DNA of 64,000 bases from Antarctobacter heliothermus (lineage in GTDB: Bacteria > Pseudomonadota > Alphaproteobacteria > Rhodobacterales > Rhodobacteraceae). Both the position numbers and the translations under genes were made by a program. Numbering within the stretch: position 1 is the first letter of the stretch; each line of letters starts with the position of its first letter. Shown piece by piece: positions 8,389-16,629 of the stretch. The notes below the pieces were generated by a model. That model worked only from the letters and a program-made list of their open reading frames with translations. It searched no databases and was not told the DNA's origin. The stretch lies in the NCBI RefSeq assembly GCF_002237555.1, contig NZ_CP022541.1, forward strand, positions 124,001 to 188,000, given 5' to 3'.

Positions 8389-9996
8389 TCAGTCGACGCG
8401 ACTGATTTCGGTGGCCAGCGTGCGCTCATTCGTGCGCGGCTTGTGGGTCAACCCGGCGCGCATGGCCCAGTTGTTCACCTGAAAGTGCAGCGGAATGTAG
8501 GCGTAGTCGTCCATGCCGATGCGGATCGCCTCTTGCAGGAGGGCAAGCCGCTTTTCCGAGTCGACAGTACGCTTGGCCAGAACCGACCGGGCGTCGATCT
8601 CCGGATTGGAATAGCGGCCAAAGTTGCCGTTCCCACCACCCGTTGCTGCGTTGTAGGTTTCCAGCGTGCCGGAGACGGTATAGGTCGCCTCACCCGCCAC
8701 GGTGCCCCAGCCGGTCAGCGACATCGAGAACTCGGGTACGTCGAAACCGGGCATCGACAGGTCGTCGCCACGGATCAGCCGCGAAAAGAAGATGTTGCGC
8801 GGCATGGCGTCAACTTCGGTCGTGATGCCGACACGGGTCCACATCTGCGCCACCGCCTCAAGGATGCGACCATCGTTGATGTAGCGGTCGTTCGGGCCGT
8901 GCAGCATCAGGCGGAAACCGTCGGCATAGCCAGCCTCGGCCAGCAGTGCAAGGGCGGCAGCGGGATCGTAGGCATCGGCCTCAAGCCCTTCGACATAGCC
9001 GAAAAAGCCCGGCGGAACGATGTTCTTGGCTGGCAGGGATGCGCCCCCCATGATCCGGTCGCGGATCGCCTCGCGGTTGATGGCCAGGCTCAGCGCCTTG
9101 CGTACGCGCCAGTCACGCATCGGGTTCGGCACCATGACGTTGCCGTCATTGTCGGTGATGAAACGCTCGACGTGCTTGTAGCCGGGCATGAGATAGATCA
9201 GCCGGTCCGACGGGATGGTCGAGACGGTGAATTCGGGGTTTTCCTGCAATTGCGGCAAGTCGACTGTGGGCGGATAGTCAATGATGTCCACGTCGCCGTT
9301 CAGCAACGCCGCAAGACGCGAGGCATCCTGCGTAACCGGGCGAAAGACAACCTTGTCCCATTCCACGTCGCCGCCCCACCAGTCGGGGTTCTTGACCACT
9401 GTGACACTGGCGCCGGGGGTGAAGGTGTCATATTTGAACGGGCCAGTGCCCATTGTGGCCTTGCCGCTGTTGAAATCAACGGATTCCACAGCACCCTTGG
9501 CCGCGTGCTCTGCAAGGATCGGCAACATGGCCAGATCTTCGGCAACGGTGGGATAGGGGCCATCGGTGGTGATGTGGATCGTCAGGTCATCGACCTTGGT
9601 CCAGACCTTGCCGCCCTTGTCCAGCTGGAACGCCGGAGACGCGGGCGCACCGGAAATGCCAGCCTTCAGCCGGTCAAAGGTGAACAGCACGTCATCGGCG
9701 GTGAAATCCTCGCCGTCGTGCCATTTCACGCCTTCGCGCAGCTTGAATTCCCAGGTGGTGTCATCCAGCGCCTGCCAGGACACGGCCAAACCGGGGATCG
9801 GCTGCGAGGCGGAATCCAGCGCCACCAGCTTTTCAAAGATATGCTCATGCACCTGCACGTCGGCGGACAACTGGGTCCAGTGCGGATCAAGCGAACTGGC
9901 CTCAGACCGGACGCCGATGGTCAACACCTCTTCGGCCACCACGGGCGCAGCCGTCATCATTGCGGCGCACAACGCGCCGGTTATCCATGGTTTCAT
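8389..9996 (-). CDS. ABC transporter substrate-binding protein, family 5 (peptide/opine type)
   Basis: The 535-residue protein is a periplasmic binding protein of the DppA/NikA/opine class. A Sec signal peptide (MKPWITGALCAAMMTAAPVVA) is followed by the mature family hallmarks SEASSLDPHWTQ, WEFKLREGVKWHDGEDFTADDV and YPPTVDLPQL. It is the first gene of the minus-strand operon (binding protein, two permeases, two ATPases, M24 hydrolase, SDR). AAGGAGA lies shortly before the ATG. A candidate IclR operator is 119 bp upstream and a GC hairpin sits in the leader. The ligand cannot be read from sequence; family members bind peptides, opines, nickel or heme. Confidence 0.92.
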   Translation of the reverse strand: MKPWITGALCAAMMTAAPVVAEEVLTIGVRSEASSLDPHWTQLSADVQVHEHIFEKLVALDSASQPIPGLAVSWQALDDTTWEFKLREGVKWHDGEDFTADDVLFTFDRLKAGISGAPASPAFQLDKGGKVWTKVDDLTIHITTDGPYPTVAEDLAMLPILAEHAAKGAVESVDFNSGKATMGTGPFKYDTFTPGASVTVVKNPDWWGGDVEWDKVVFRPVTQDASRLAALLNGDVDIIDYPPTVDLPQLQENPEFTVSTIPSDRLIYLMPGYKHVERFITDNDGNVMVPNPMRDWRVRKALSLAINREAIRDRIMGGASLPAKNIVPPGFFGYVEGLEADAYDPAAALALLAEAGYADGFRLMLHGPNDRYINDGRILEAVAQMWTRVGITTEVDAMPRNIFFSRLIRGDDLSMPGFDVPEFSMSLTGWGTVAGEATYTVSGTLETYNAATGGGNGNFGRYSNPEIDARSVLAKRTVDSEKRLALLQEAIRIGMDDYAYIPLHFQVNNWAMRAGLTHKPRTNERTLATEISRVD

Positions 9997-10019
9997 GGAC
10001 TATCTCCTTGTCGGGTGAA

Positions 10020-10040
10020 GGCGCCGCAGGCTGCGGCGCC
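10020..10040. other. GC hairpin in the leader of the binding-protein gene
   Basis: Perfect 9-bp stem GGCGCCGCA/TGCGGCGCC with a 3-nt loop, 24 nt ahead of the ATG at 9996. It could end transcription coming from the aldehyde dehydrogenase gene or stabilise the transporter mRNA. Confidence 0.55.
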
Positions 10041-10114
10041 TTTGGATCGGAACAGTTAAATCCGTTCACTGTTGTAAAAATTTTTTAACGCAGCTTCGCG
10101 ATTCGGTCCAGCAG

Positions 10115-10138
10115 TTTCACACAGCGAACTTAAGTTCG
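10115..10138. promoter_or_regulatory. Candidate IclR operator A
   Basis: TTTCACACAGCGAAC at 10115-10129, then TTAA, then a third half-site GTTCG at 10134-10138. It stands upstream of the peptide-type transporter operon and directly after the aldehyde dehydrogenase stop. The left half-site is imperfect. Confidence 0.55.
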
Positions 10139-11578
10139 TCAGAATCCGCCAATGCAGGTGTAGCGAGTTTCAAGGTAATCATCGAGACCCTGCCATCCGC
10201 CCTCTTTGCCCATGCCGGATTCCTTGAGGCCGCCAAACGGGATTTCCGGCGTGACGATCAGCACTTCGTTGATGCCGATCAGCCCATATTCCAGCCCGTC
10301 CTGCAGCCGGAAGGTCCGGCCAAGGTCGCCGGTGTAGGCATAGGCCGCCAGACCATAGACCGTGTCATTGGCCATCGCGATGGCCTCTTCTTCGGTCTCA
10401 AAGCGGTAAACCGGGGCGACGGGACCAAAAATTTCTTCCTGCGTGACGCGCATTTCGGGCGTCGCATCGGCGATTACGGTCGGGGCGTAGAACAGCCCGC
10501 CGCGCTCATGCGGCGCGCCACCGGCCAGAACTTTGCCGCCCTTGTCCACCGCGTCCTGTACCAGTTCGGAAATCTTGGCCAGCGCGGGTGCGTCAACCAT
10601 CGGGCCTTGTTCTGCGCCATCTTCCAGACCGGGGGCGACGGTCAGCGCGCGGGCGCGTTCCGCCAGCCGTTCGACAAAGGCATCGTAGATTCCCGCCTGC
10701 ACGTAGACCCGGTTGGAACAGATGCAGGTCTGACCGGCGTTGCGGAACTTGGCGATCATCGCGCCGTCGACCGCGCGGTCCAGATCGGCGTCGTCAAACA
10801 CGATAAAGGGCGCGTTTCCGCCCAGCTCCATGCTGACCTTCTTGACCGTCCCCGCCGCGCCGCGCAGCAACTCTTTGCCGATCTCGGTCGAGCCGGTAAA
10901 GGTGACCTTGCGCACCTTGGGGTTGTCCATGATCTCACCGCCGATGGCCTTTGCAGAGCCGGTGAGGATGTTGACCACGCCGGGGGGAAAGCCGACCCGT
11001 TCGGCCAACACACCCCAAGCGATCCCGCTATAGGGGGTGGCCGTGGCCGGTTTCACCACCACCGGGCAGCCAGCCGCCAGTGCCGGGCCAAGTTTCCGCG
11101 CCAGCATCGACGAGGGGAAATTCCACGGTGTGATTGCGGCGACGACGCCGACCGGGTGTTTTGTTGTCATCAGCCGCCGGTTGGGCCAGGGCGAAGGGAT
11201 GACCTCGCCGCGCGCGCGGCGGATTTCCTCAGCGAACCATTGCACATAGGCGGCAGAGGACATCACCTCTCCCTTGGACTCAGTCAGCGGCTTGCCCTGT
11301 TCCAGTGTCAGGATGCGCGCCAGTTCATCCGCATTGGCGATGATTTCGGCACTCAGCGCGCGCAACAGCGCGGCGCGTTCAGTCACTGTTTTGGCAGCAT
11401 AGGCCGGAAAGGCGTCATGCGCCGCCGCAATGGCGCGCCGGGTTTCTTCGGCACCCGCGTTCGGCACCTGCCCGATCACGTCTCCGCTGGACGGATCGGT
11501 CACGTTGATCGTGCCGCCATCATCCGCGCCGACCCATTCTCCGCCAATCAAATTGGCCTGCCGCAGCAATTCCGACAT
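10139..11578 (-). CDS. NAD(P)-dependent aldehyde dehydrogenase (succinate-semialdehyde dehydrogenase-like)
   Basis: The 479-residue cytoplasmic enzyme oxidises an aldehyde or semialdehyde to the acid. Landmarks are TPWNFP at 150-155, the cofactor loop FTGSTEIGK, the general base Glu251 (ELGGNAP) and the nucleophile Cys285 in GQTCICSNR. The closest family flavour is succinate- or alpha-ketoglutarate-semialdehyde dehydrogenase, which also serves hydroxyproline and opine breakdown. The ATG at 11578 is chosen because AGGAG lies 6 nt upstream; an ATG two codons earlier abuts that site. Two candidate IclR operators (B and C) precede it. It is transcribed alone. Confidence 0.9.
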   Translation of the reverse strand: MSELLRQANLIGGEWVGADDGGTINVTDPSSGDVIGQVPNAGAEETRRAIAAAHDAFPAYAAKTVTERAALLRALSAEIIANADELARILTLEQGKPLTESKGEVMSSAAYVQWFAEEIRRARGEVIPSPWPNRRLMTTKHPVGVVAAITPWNFPSSMLARKLGPALAAGCPVVVKPATATPYSGIAWGVLAERVGFPPGVVNILTGSAKAIGGEIMDNPKVRKVTFTGSTEIGKELLRGAAGTVKKVSMELGGNAPFIVFDDADLDRAVDGAMIAKFRNAGQTCICSNRVYVQAGIYDAFVERLAERARALTVAPGLEDGAEQGPMVDAPALAKISELVQDAVDKGGKVLAGGAPHERGGLFYAPTVIADATPEMRVTQEEIFGPVAPVYRFETEEEAIAMANDTVYGLAAYAYTGDLGRTFRLQDGLEYGLIGINEVLIVTPEIPFGGLKESGMGKEGGWQGLDDYLETRYTCIGGF

Positions 11579-11594
11579 TTGCATCTCCTGTTTT

Positions 11595-11618
11595 CGTACT
11601 TTTGTTCGTATAGCGCAC
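11595..11618. promoter_or_regulatory. Candidate IclR operator B
   Basis: CGTAC at 11595-11599, TTTT, then GTTCGTATAGCGCAC at 11604-11618. It lies 17-40 bp upstream of the aldehyde dehydrogenase start, where a bound repressor would cover the promoter. The stretch TTTTCGTACTTTTGTTCG is repeated at operator H, 25 kb away. Confidence 0.68.
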
Positions 11619-11641
11619 GAATCAAGAGTCTGGCAACAAAA

Positions 11642-11656
11642 GTTCGTACGGCGAAC
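11642..11656. promoter_or_regulatory. Candidate IclR operator C
   Basis: GTTCGTACGGCGAAC has two perfect half-sites separated by 5 bp. An AAAA spacer and a weak third half (GCAAC) precede it. Its centre is 38 bp from that of operator B. Confidence 0.68.
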
Positions 11657-11661
11657 AGGTG

Positions 11662-12780
11662 TCAGAGTGAGAACGGGGCCAAATCGACATCTGGCGTCTC
11701 TCCCAAGGCCAGCGCGGCAATGGCGCGGGACACGGCTGGACCGGCGGTAAAGCCCATCCACGGAAAGAGGTTGAGGAAGAACCCCGGCACCTGCGGCACC
11801 TCTCCCAGTACGGGCCGCCAATCGGGTGTGCCGTTCACCAGCGCGGCCCAGCTGCGCACGATCTGGACGTCGCCCAGACCGGGCACCAGCCGCTGCGCCA
11901 GCGCAAGGTTGCGCAAAACCGACCGATGATCGACCACCGGGCCGCCGCGCATCCGCGCGGGCCAGCCGCCGCCGATCAGAAAGCCGCCCTCGGCAGCCTG
12001 TTTCAGTGTCAACTTTTCAGAGGTGAAATACAGCAGCCACGGCAGCAGGGCCGGGCGCTTTTCAGTCACGCTGACCTGAATGGCGTGCGCCTCGATCGGG
12101 ACAGATACGCCGACCATCCGCGCGACGGCGGCGGCATCCGCCCCGGCGGCGTTTACGACGCGGGTCGCGTGGATCACCTCATCGCCCGTGGTCACGGCAA
12201 AGCCGCCCTGCTCTGGCGCAATAGCCGTCACCGGGGCGTTGCGGCGCAGGGTCAACCCCGCCTCACGCGCGCGCCGCAGGAACAGCGGCGCAACCTTGAA
12301 CGGATCGGCCTTGCCCTCGATCGGACAAAAGGCACCGCCGGGGAACCCGCCGGTCAGAAAGGGCGCGTGACGGTCCAGATCATCGCCAGTCCACAGGTCG
12401 ATTCGCAGACCCTGCGCGCGTTCGATGTCTGCCTTGATACGCAGAGCGGACATTTCATCGTCCGACCCGGCCACCATCAGGCCGCCCTTGGCGACAAACC
12501 CAAGATCTCCGCCCAACTCCTGTTCCAACCGCTCCCACAGGCCGATGGACTGTATGAACAGTGGCAAAACTTCGGAGTAGTGGCGCGCCCAATCCACACC
12601 CAGATTGCGGAACGGATCAAAGGGGATCTGCGCATGGATCGACCCGGCATTCGACCCAGATGCGCCCAGATTGACGTCCCGCCGTTCCAGCAGGATCACC
12701 CGCGCCCCGGCCAGACAGGCATAATAGGCGGTGGCGGTGCCCGCCAACCCGCCGCCAATGATCGCAAGATCGTATCGCAT
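11662..12780 (-). CDS. FAD-dependent amine/amino-acid oxidoreductase (DAO family)
   Basis: The 372-residue flavoprotein has an N-terminal GGGLAGTATAYY dinucleotide-binding motif (about 9-14), the segment GASGSNAGSIHAQI that typically lines the flavin, and a C-terminal closing motif in WMGFTAGPAVSRAIAALALG. The family oxidises C-N bonds of D-amino acids, glycine derivatives or opines. It is clearly related to the beta-subunit-like gene at 21322-22446 (shared SNAGS-type motif, EGK motif and overall length) but has no alpha-subunit partner beside it. It is divergent from the gene at 12891, with two candidate IclR operators between them. Confidence 0.88.
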   Translation of the reverse strand: MRYDLAIIGGGLAGTATAYYACLAGARVILLERRDVNLGASGSNAGSIHAQIPFDPFRNLGVDWARHYSEVLPLFIQSIGLWERLEQELGGDLGFVAKGGLMVAGSDDEMSALRIKADIERAQGLRIDLWTGDDLDRHAPFLTGGFPGGAFCPIEGKADPFKVAPLFLRRAREAGLTLRRNAPVTAIAPEQGGFAVTTGDEVIHATRVVNAAGADAAAVARMVGVSVPIEAHAIQVSVTEKRPALLPWLLYFTSEKLTLKQAAEGGFLIGGGWPARMRGGPVVDHRSVLRNLALAQRLVPGLGDVQIVRSWAALVNGTPDWRPVLGEVPQVPGFFLNLFPWMGFTAGPAVSRAIAALALGETPDVDLAPFSL

Positions 12781-12812
12781 CCGTGCAAAAACCCCGTTGA
12801 ACCGCTCTATGT

Positions 12813-12836
12813 GTTCGCTATACTAACTTTTGTACG
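12813..12836. promoter_or_regulatory. Candidate IclR operator D1
   Basis: GTTCGCTATACTAAC at 12813-12827, TTTT, GTACG at 12832-12836. It lies 33 bp upstream of the oxidase start at 12780, in the divergent intergenic region. Confidence 0.65.
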
Positions 12837-12851
12837 CATAATGAACATATA

Positions 12852-12870
12852 GAATTCGATCGACGAATTC
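12852..12870. promoter_or_regulatory. Candidate IclR operator D2
   Basis: GAATTCGATCGACGAATTC, a 7-bp inverted repeat with 5-bp spacer that contains TTCG-N5-CGAA. It is centred 41 bp from operator D1 and 30 bp before the start of the isomerase-like gene. Confidence 0.55.
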
Positions 12871-12890
12871 ACCGACACGGAGGTTCCCCA

Positions 12891-13724
12891 ATGGCCGCAT
12901 TCGAGGTCGCCGCCAGCACCTTTCCCTATCTTTACTCCCGGACAGGTCTGGATTCCCTGCGCCATCTGCACGGCATGGGCTACAGCAAGTTTGAGCTCAT
13001 GATCTTCCCACCGCACTCTTGGCCGTCCGATCTGTCAGAGGCCGACATTAAGGAATACAAGGCCTGGCTGGATGGCGAAGGCACGCAGATCACTTCGTTC
13101 TGCTATCCGCTGATCGACAACAACCCCAACTCCCCAGACCGCCACATGCGCGACTACACGCTGGATCGCTACCGCGAGGCGATCGACATGTCGGCGGAAC
13201 TGAACTGCCCCTATGTGGTCATGATCCCCGGCGCCTACGGCGGGCTGATCGACCCGCCCAAGCAATGGCTGGACGACTGGTTTGTCGAATCAGCCAAGAA
13301 GGTGGTCGAGCATGCCAAGGGCACCGGCGTGCGCATCCTGCTGGAAAACGTCCCCTTCACGCACCGCCCCTCGGCGCAGGACATGAAGGACCTGTGCGGC
13401 ATGATCGGCGACATCGGCGTCAACTATGACGTCTGCAACGGCGTCTACATAAAGGAAGACGCGGGCGATGCGATCCGCCTGTTGGGTGACCTGTGTGAAA
13501 ACGTCCACATCTCGGACAGCCCGGCGGATGTGTTTAAACATGAGCGCCTAGGCACCGGCATCGTCGATCCCGCACCGGTGATGCAGGCGCTCAAGGACAT
13601 CGGTTATGACAAGGTAACCGTGCTTGAGATGATCTCGGACGCCAATCTGCCCGACACCGACCCCGAAGGCGACATTCGCGCCAGCCATGACATTCTTGCC
13701 CAGCACGGCTGGGCGGCGCTGTAA
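12891..13724 (+). CDS. Sugar phosphate isomerase/epimerase-like TIM-barrel protein
   Basis: The 277-residue protein belongs to the AP_endonuc_2/xylose-isomerase-like TIM-barrel family. The usual metal-ligand strands are visible: Glu in ILLENVPF, Asp in VNYDVCN, His in NVHISDS and Glu in VTVLEMI. Such enzymes isomerise, epimerise or dehydrate sugar- or keto-type intermediates. It is first in a plus-strand operon with a DapA-like gene 17 bp downstream. A CGGAGG ribosome site precedes the ATG. No signal peptide is seen, so it is cytoplasmic. Exact reaction unknown. Confidence 0.87.
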   Translation: MAAFEVAASTFPYLYSRTGLDSLRHLHGMGYSKFELMIFPPHSWPSDLSEADIKEYKAWLDGEGTQITSFCYPLIDNNPNSPDRHMRDYTLDRYREAIDMSAELNCPYVVMIPGAYGGLIDPPKQWLDDWFVESAKKVVEHAKGTGVRILLENVPFTHRPSAQDMKDLCGMIGDIGVNYDVCNGVYIKEDAGDAIRLLGDLCENVHISDSPADVFKHERLGTGIVDPAPVMQALKDIGYDKVTVLEMISDANLPDTDPEGDIRASHDILAQHGWAAL

Positions 13725-13741
13725 GACTCCTGGAGACAGAC

Positions 13742-14680
13742 ATGAAACAATTCCGCGGAAGCTATTCCGTTAACGTCACCCCCTTTACCGAGGATGGCGG
13801 CGACATCGATCTGGCGGCCAACCGTCGCTTTATCGACTGGCAGATCTCGCAGGGCGTGCCGGGGGTGATCATCCTTGGCACCTCGGGTGAGTTCCTGACC
13901 GTCACCGATGATGAGCGTCGCCGCTACATCGAGGACACGGTGGCCCATGTGAACGGCCGCATCGACGTTCTGGTCGGCGCCGCCAACGCACACAGCCCCA
14001 CCGCCGCCCGCTATGCGCGCGAGGCTGAAGAGGCGGGCGCACAGGGTCTGATGATCATTCCGCCCTATTACTACACACCTACCGAAGATGAGATCGTCGG
14101 CTATTACGACACGATCACAAAGACCTGCGGTCTGCCGATCATGTTGTACAACAACCCGGTCACGTCCAACGTGGACATGTCGGCCAAGCTGGTCGGGCGT
14201 CTGACCCGCGAATTCGACACGGTGCGGTATATCAAAGAGGCGTCGATGGACGTCGCCCGCGTCTTTGACATCATCGAGGAAACCGACGGCGTGATGAACG
14301 TCTTCGCCGGTGAGCGCATTGTCGAAAGCTTCCTCTTGGGGGCCGTTGGCTATGTGAACCCCTTTGGCAACTACATCCCGCGCGCCTCTACCGGGATCTG
14401 GGATCTGCTGCTGGCAGGCCGGATCGAGGACGCCAAGCGCATCCAGCGCCATATCACCGTGATTGAACATGTCATCGCCGAGGGTCACCCGACCTACGGG
14501 CATCAGTGCTATTCCAAGGTGCTGGCCGCCAAGGCGGGCTATCCCGTGGGCGACGTGCGTCCGCCGCTGACCACCTTTGCCTCGCTCGGGGCCGAGGATC
14601 TGGCCAAAGCGGAGCGGCTCAAGGGCATCATGGATGAGCTGGACCGTCTGATGGACGAGCTTGAAAGCAAGGCCGCATGA
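13742..14680 (+). CDS. Dihydrodipicolinate synthase/N-acetylneuraminate lyase (DapA) family protein
   Basis: The 312-residue class I aldolase-type TIM barrel has the Schiff-base Lys165 (YIKEAS), the catalytic Tyr136 (LYNNPV) and the GTSGE loop at 46-50. It is unlikely to be the lysine-biosynthesis enzyme, because it sits in a catabolic operon and a second paralogue lies at 29195. DapA-family enzymes in catabolism act as lyases, dehydratases or as the deaminase of pyrroline-4-hydroxy-2-carboxylate. The C-terminus is extended by a charged helix (ELDRLMDELESK). It overlaps the next gene by 4 bp. Confidence 0.9.
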   Translation: MKQFRGSYSVNVTPFTEDGGDIDLAANRRFIDWQISQGVPGVIILGTSGEFLTVTDDERRRYIEDTVAHVNGRIDVLVGAANAHSPTAARYAREAEEAGAQGLMIIPPYYYTPTEDEIVGYYDTITKTCGLPIMLYNNPVTSNVDMSAKLVGRLTREFDTVRYIKEASMDVARVFDIIEETDGVMNVFAGERIVESFLLGAVGYVNPFGNYIPRASTGIWDLLLAGRIEDAKRIQRHITVIEHVIAEGHPTYGHQCYSKVLAAKAGYPVGDVRPPLTTFASLGAEDLAKAERLKGIMDELDRLMDELESKAA

Positions 14681-15780
14681 CCGAGATTCCGCTTTTTACC
14701 TCCTTCAAATTGCGCGGTGTCACCTTTCCGAACCGGATCATGCTGGCGCCGATGTGCCAGTATCAGGCCATCGACGGCATACCGAACGACTGGCACCGCG
14801 CCCATCATGGGCGCTACGCCACCTCTGGCGTGGGGTCTGTGGTGGTCGAGGCGACGGGCATCTCCGCCGAGGGCCGGATCAGTCCGGGATGCACGGGTCT
14901 GTATAATGACGAACAGGTTGCCGCATGGCGTGAGATCACCGATCTCTACCGCGCGCAGGGCATCCCAGTTTTTGTCCAGATCAACCATGCAGGTGCCAAA
15001 TCCTCGACCATGCGGCCTTGGGACGGGATGGGGCCACTGGACCCGGACAGCACAGAGCCGCCTTGGCAGACTTATGCGCCCTCTGCCGTGCCCGCCCGCG
15101 ACGGTTGGCATACGCCTCAGGCGCTGACGGTCGCGGAAATCGCCGGAATCGTGCAGGATTTTGCCAATGCGGCCAAGCGCGCCATTGAGGCGGGTTTTGA
15201 CGGGGTCGAGATCCACGGCGCGCATGGCTACCTGCTGCATGAATTCATGTCGCCCTATGCCAACAAGCGTACGGATGCCTATGGCGGCCCGGTGGAAAAC
15301 CGGATGCGGATGGCGGTCGAGGTGGCCCGCGCCGTGCGCGCCGTACTGCCCGACGACATGCCCCTGCTCTACCGCGCCTCCTGCGTTGATGGTGAGGGCG
15401 GCGGGCTGACGCTGGACGACACGGTTGCGCTGTCTCATGCGCTCAAGGCCGAAGGCGTCGACATGATCGACGCCTCGGGCGGCGGCATCCCGGCAGGGAT
15501 GCGCCTGGCGCAGCAGAAACCGGAACCCGGTTTTCAGGTGCCCTTCGCGGACCGCATCAAGCAGGACACCGGGTTGGCCACCGTCGCCGTCGGCATGATC
15601 ACCGAGGCCGAGTTGGCCAACGACATCGTGGCAAGCGGCAAGGCCGATCTGGTGGCGCTGGCGCGCGGGATGCTGCGTGACCCGGCCTGGCCCTATCACG
15701 CCGCGCAGGCGCTGGGGCACCCGGAACCGGCCTCGATCTTGCCAAAGCTCTACGCCTTTTACTTGAAACTGGCGTCCTGA
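14677..15780 (+). CDS. NADH:flavin oxidoreductase, old yellow enzyme (YqjM-like)
   Basis: The 367-residue FMN-dependent TIM-barrel ene-reductase reduces activated C=C bonds. The YqjM-class markers are present: Cys27 in APMCQY, and the substrate-binding pair His180/His183 in EIHGAHGYLLHEFMSP. YGG and ENR of the FMN-binding region follow. Its start overlaps the DapA-like stop (ATGA), so the two are probably co-translated. The role in the pathway may be reduction of an unsaturated keto or imino intermediate. A strong hairpin follows it. Confidence 0.92.
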   Translation: MTEIPLFTSFKLRGVTFPNRIMLAPMCQYQAIDGIPNDWHRAHHGRYATSGVGSVVVEATGISAEGRISPGCTGLYNDEQVAAWREITDLYRAQGIPVFVQINHAGAKSSTMRPWDGMGPLDPDSTEPPWQTYAPSAVPARDGWHTPQALTVAEIAGIVQDFANAAKRAIEAGFDGVEIHGAHGYLLHEFMSPYANKRTDAYGGPVENRMRMAVEVARAVRAVLPDDMPLLYRASCVDGEGGGLTLDDTVALSHALKAEGVDMIDASGGGIPAGMRLAQQKPEPGFQVPFADRIKQDTGLATVAVGMITEAELANDIVASGKADLVALARGMLRDPAWPYHAAQALGHPEPASILPKLYAFYLKLAS

Positions 15781-15798
15781 TCGTCCGATCCTCAACGC

Positions 15799-15821
15799 GG
15801 CGCCCCCTCTATCGGGGCGCC
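15799..15821. terminator. Stem-loop between old-yellow-enzyme and GST genes
   Basis: GGCGCCCC (15799-15806) and GGGGCGCC (15814-15821) form a perfect 8-bp stem with a 7-nt loop, followed only by GTATTT. It is a partial terminator or processing site; the GST gene begins 29 bp later with no other obvious promoter. Confidence 0.55.
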
Positions 15822-15849
15822 GTATTTACGCAAACCGCAGGAGCCTGAC

Positions 15850-16536
15850 ATGATCCGCTTTTTCTACAACATGGCGCCCAACCCGATGAAGGTGGCGCTG
15901 TTTCTCGAAGAGTCGGGGCTGGACTATGAACCCGTCCCCATCGACACCCGCAAGGCGGAACAGCACTCCGACACCTTCAAGGCGCTGAACCCCAACGCCA
16001 AACTTCCGGTGCTGACCGATGATGAGACGGTGATCTTCGACAGCAATGCCATCTTGCTGTACCTCGGCGAAAAGACCGGGCAGTTCATGGGCACCCCGGA
16101 CCAGCGCGGCCAACTGCTGTCGTGGATGCTGTTCGTGGCCTCGGGCGTTGGCCCATTTTCCGGGCAGGCGGTCCATTTCCGCAATTTCGCGCCGGAAAAA
16201 CCGCCCTACGCGGTCAAACGGTATGACTTTGAGGCGCGCCGCCATTGGCAGATCGTCGAAGACCGACTGGCGCAGGGCGAATGGATGATGGGCGATACCT
16301 ATTCTATCGTCGACATGGCGGTTTGGGGCTGGGGCTCGCGTCTGTCCTACATGCTGGGTGATGACAACATCATGCAGAAATACCCCAATCTCGACCGCCT
16401 GATGAAAGCCATTGACGCCCGCCCCGCCGCCGCACGGGCGCAGGCGCTGAAAGATCACCACGAGTTCAAGGCAGAGTTTGACGAAGTCGCCATGCGCTCC
16501 CTCTATCCGCAGATCTTCGCGCCCGACCCCGTCTAA
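15850..16536 (+). CDS. Glutathione S-transferase family protein (YfcG/nu-like)
   Basis: The 228-residue protein has an N-terminal thioredoxin-fold domain (about 1-85) with NPxK-type sequence (NMAPNPMKV), the cis-Pro motif KLPVLTDDE and the Glu/Asp-Ser glutathione contact (IFDSNAILLYLGEK). A helical C-terminal domain with SIVDMAVWGW follows. The N-terminal Asn in place of a catalytic Tyr/Ser fits YfcG-like GSTs, which have disulfide-reductase or peroxidase activity. An AGGAG site precedes the ATG. It may handle a thiol conjugate or protect against peroxide made by the flavin oxidases of the island; that role is inference. Confidence 0.88.
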   Translation: MIRFFYNMAPNPMKVALFLEESGLDYEPVPIDTRKAEQHSDTFKALNPNAKLPVLTDDETVIFDSNAILLYLGEKTGQFMGTPDQRGQLLSWMLFVASGVGPFSGQAVHFRNFAPEKPPYAVKRYDFEARRHWQIVEDRLAQGEWMMGDTYSIVDMAVWGWGSRLSYMLGDDNIMQKYPNLDRLMKAIDARPAAARAQALKDHHEFKAEFDEVAMRSLYPQIFAPDPV

Positions 16537-16550
16537 AAGTGTAGGAAAAC

Positions 16551-16622
16551 CCGATCTGCCTTGTCCCCGTCAAAACCCACATGATACTGCGGATGTGACG
16601 GGGACAAGGCCCGGAAGATCGG
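16551..16622. promoter_or_regulatory. Long inverted repeat in the leader of the histidine kinase gene
   Basis: The inner stem is 15 bp and perfect (16558-16572 with 16596-16610, arm TGACGGGGACAAGGC). An outer 7-bp stem (CCGATCT 16551-16557, AGATCGG 16616-16622) is separated from it by a 5-nt one-sided bulge. The structure ends 7 nt before the ATG at 16630, so the only GGAAG-type ribosome site (16613-16617) lies inside it. It could be a terminator for the GST mRNA or a switch limiting kinase translation. Confidence 0.65.
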
Positions 16623-16629
16623 ACATTCA

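Noticed and set aside
8443..10059. Long plus-strand open frame opposite the peptide-type binding protein
   Set aside because: It is the antisense of a clear family 5 binding protein; the translation has no recognisable family and arises from third-position GC bias.
10076..10087. A/T-rich AAAAATTTTTT stretch as a terminator
   Set aside because: No stem precedes it; it is more likely part of the promoter of the transporter operon.
13742..14680. DapA-like gene as lysine-biosynthesis dapA
   Set aside because: It is in a catabolic operon with an ene-reductase, a divergent paralogue lies in the same regulon, and no lysine-pathway gene is nearby.
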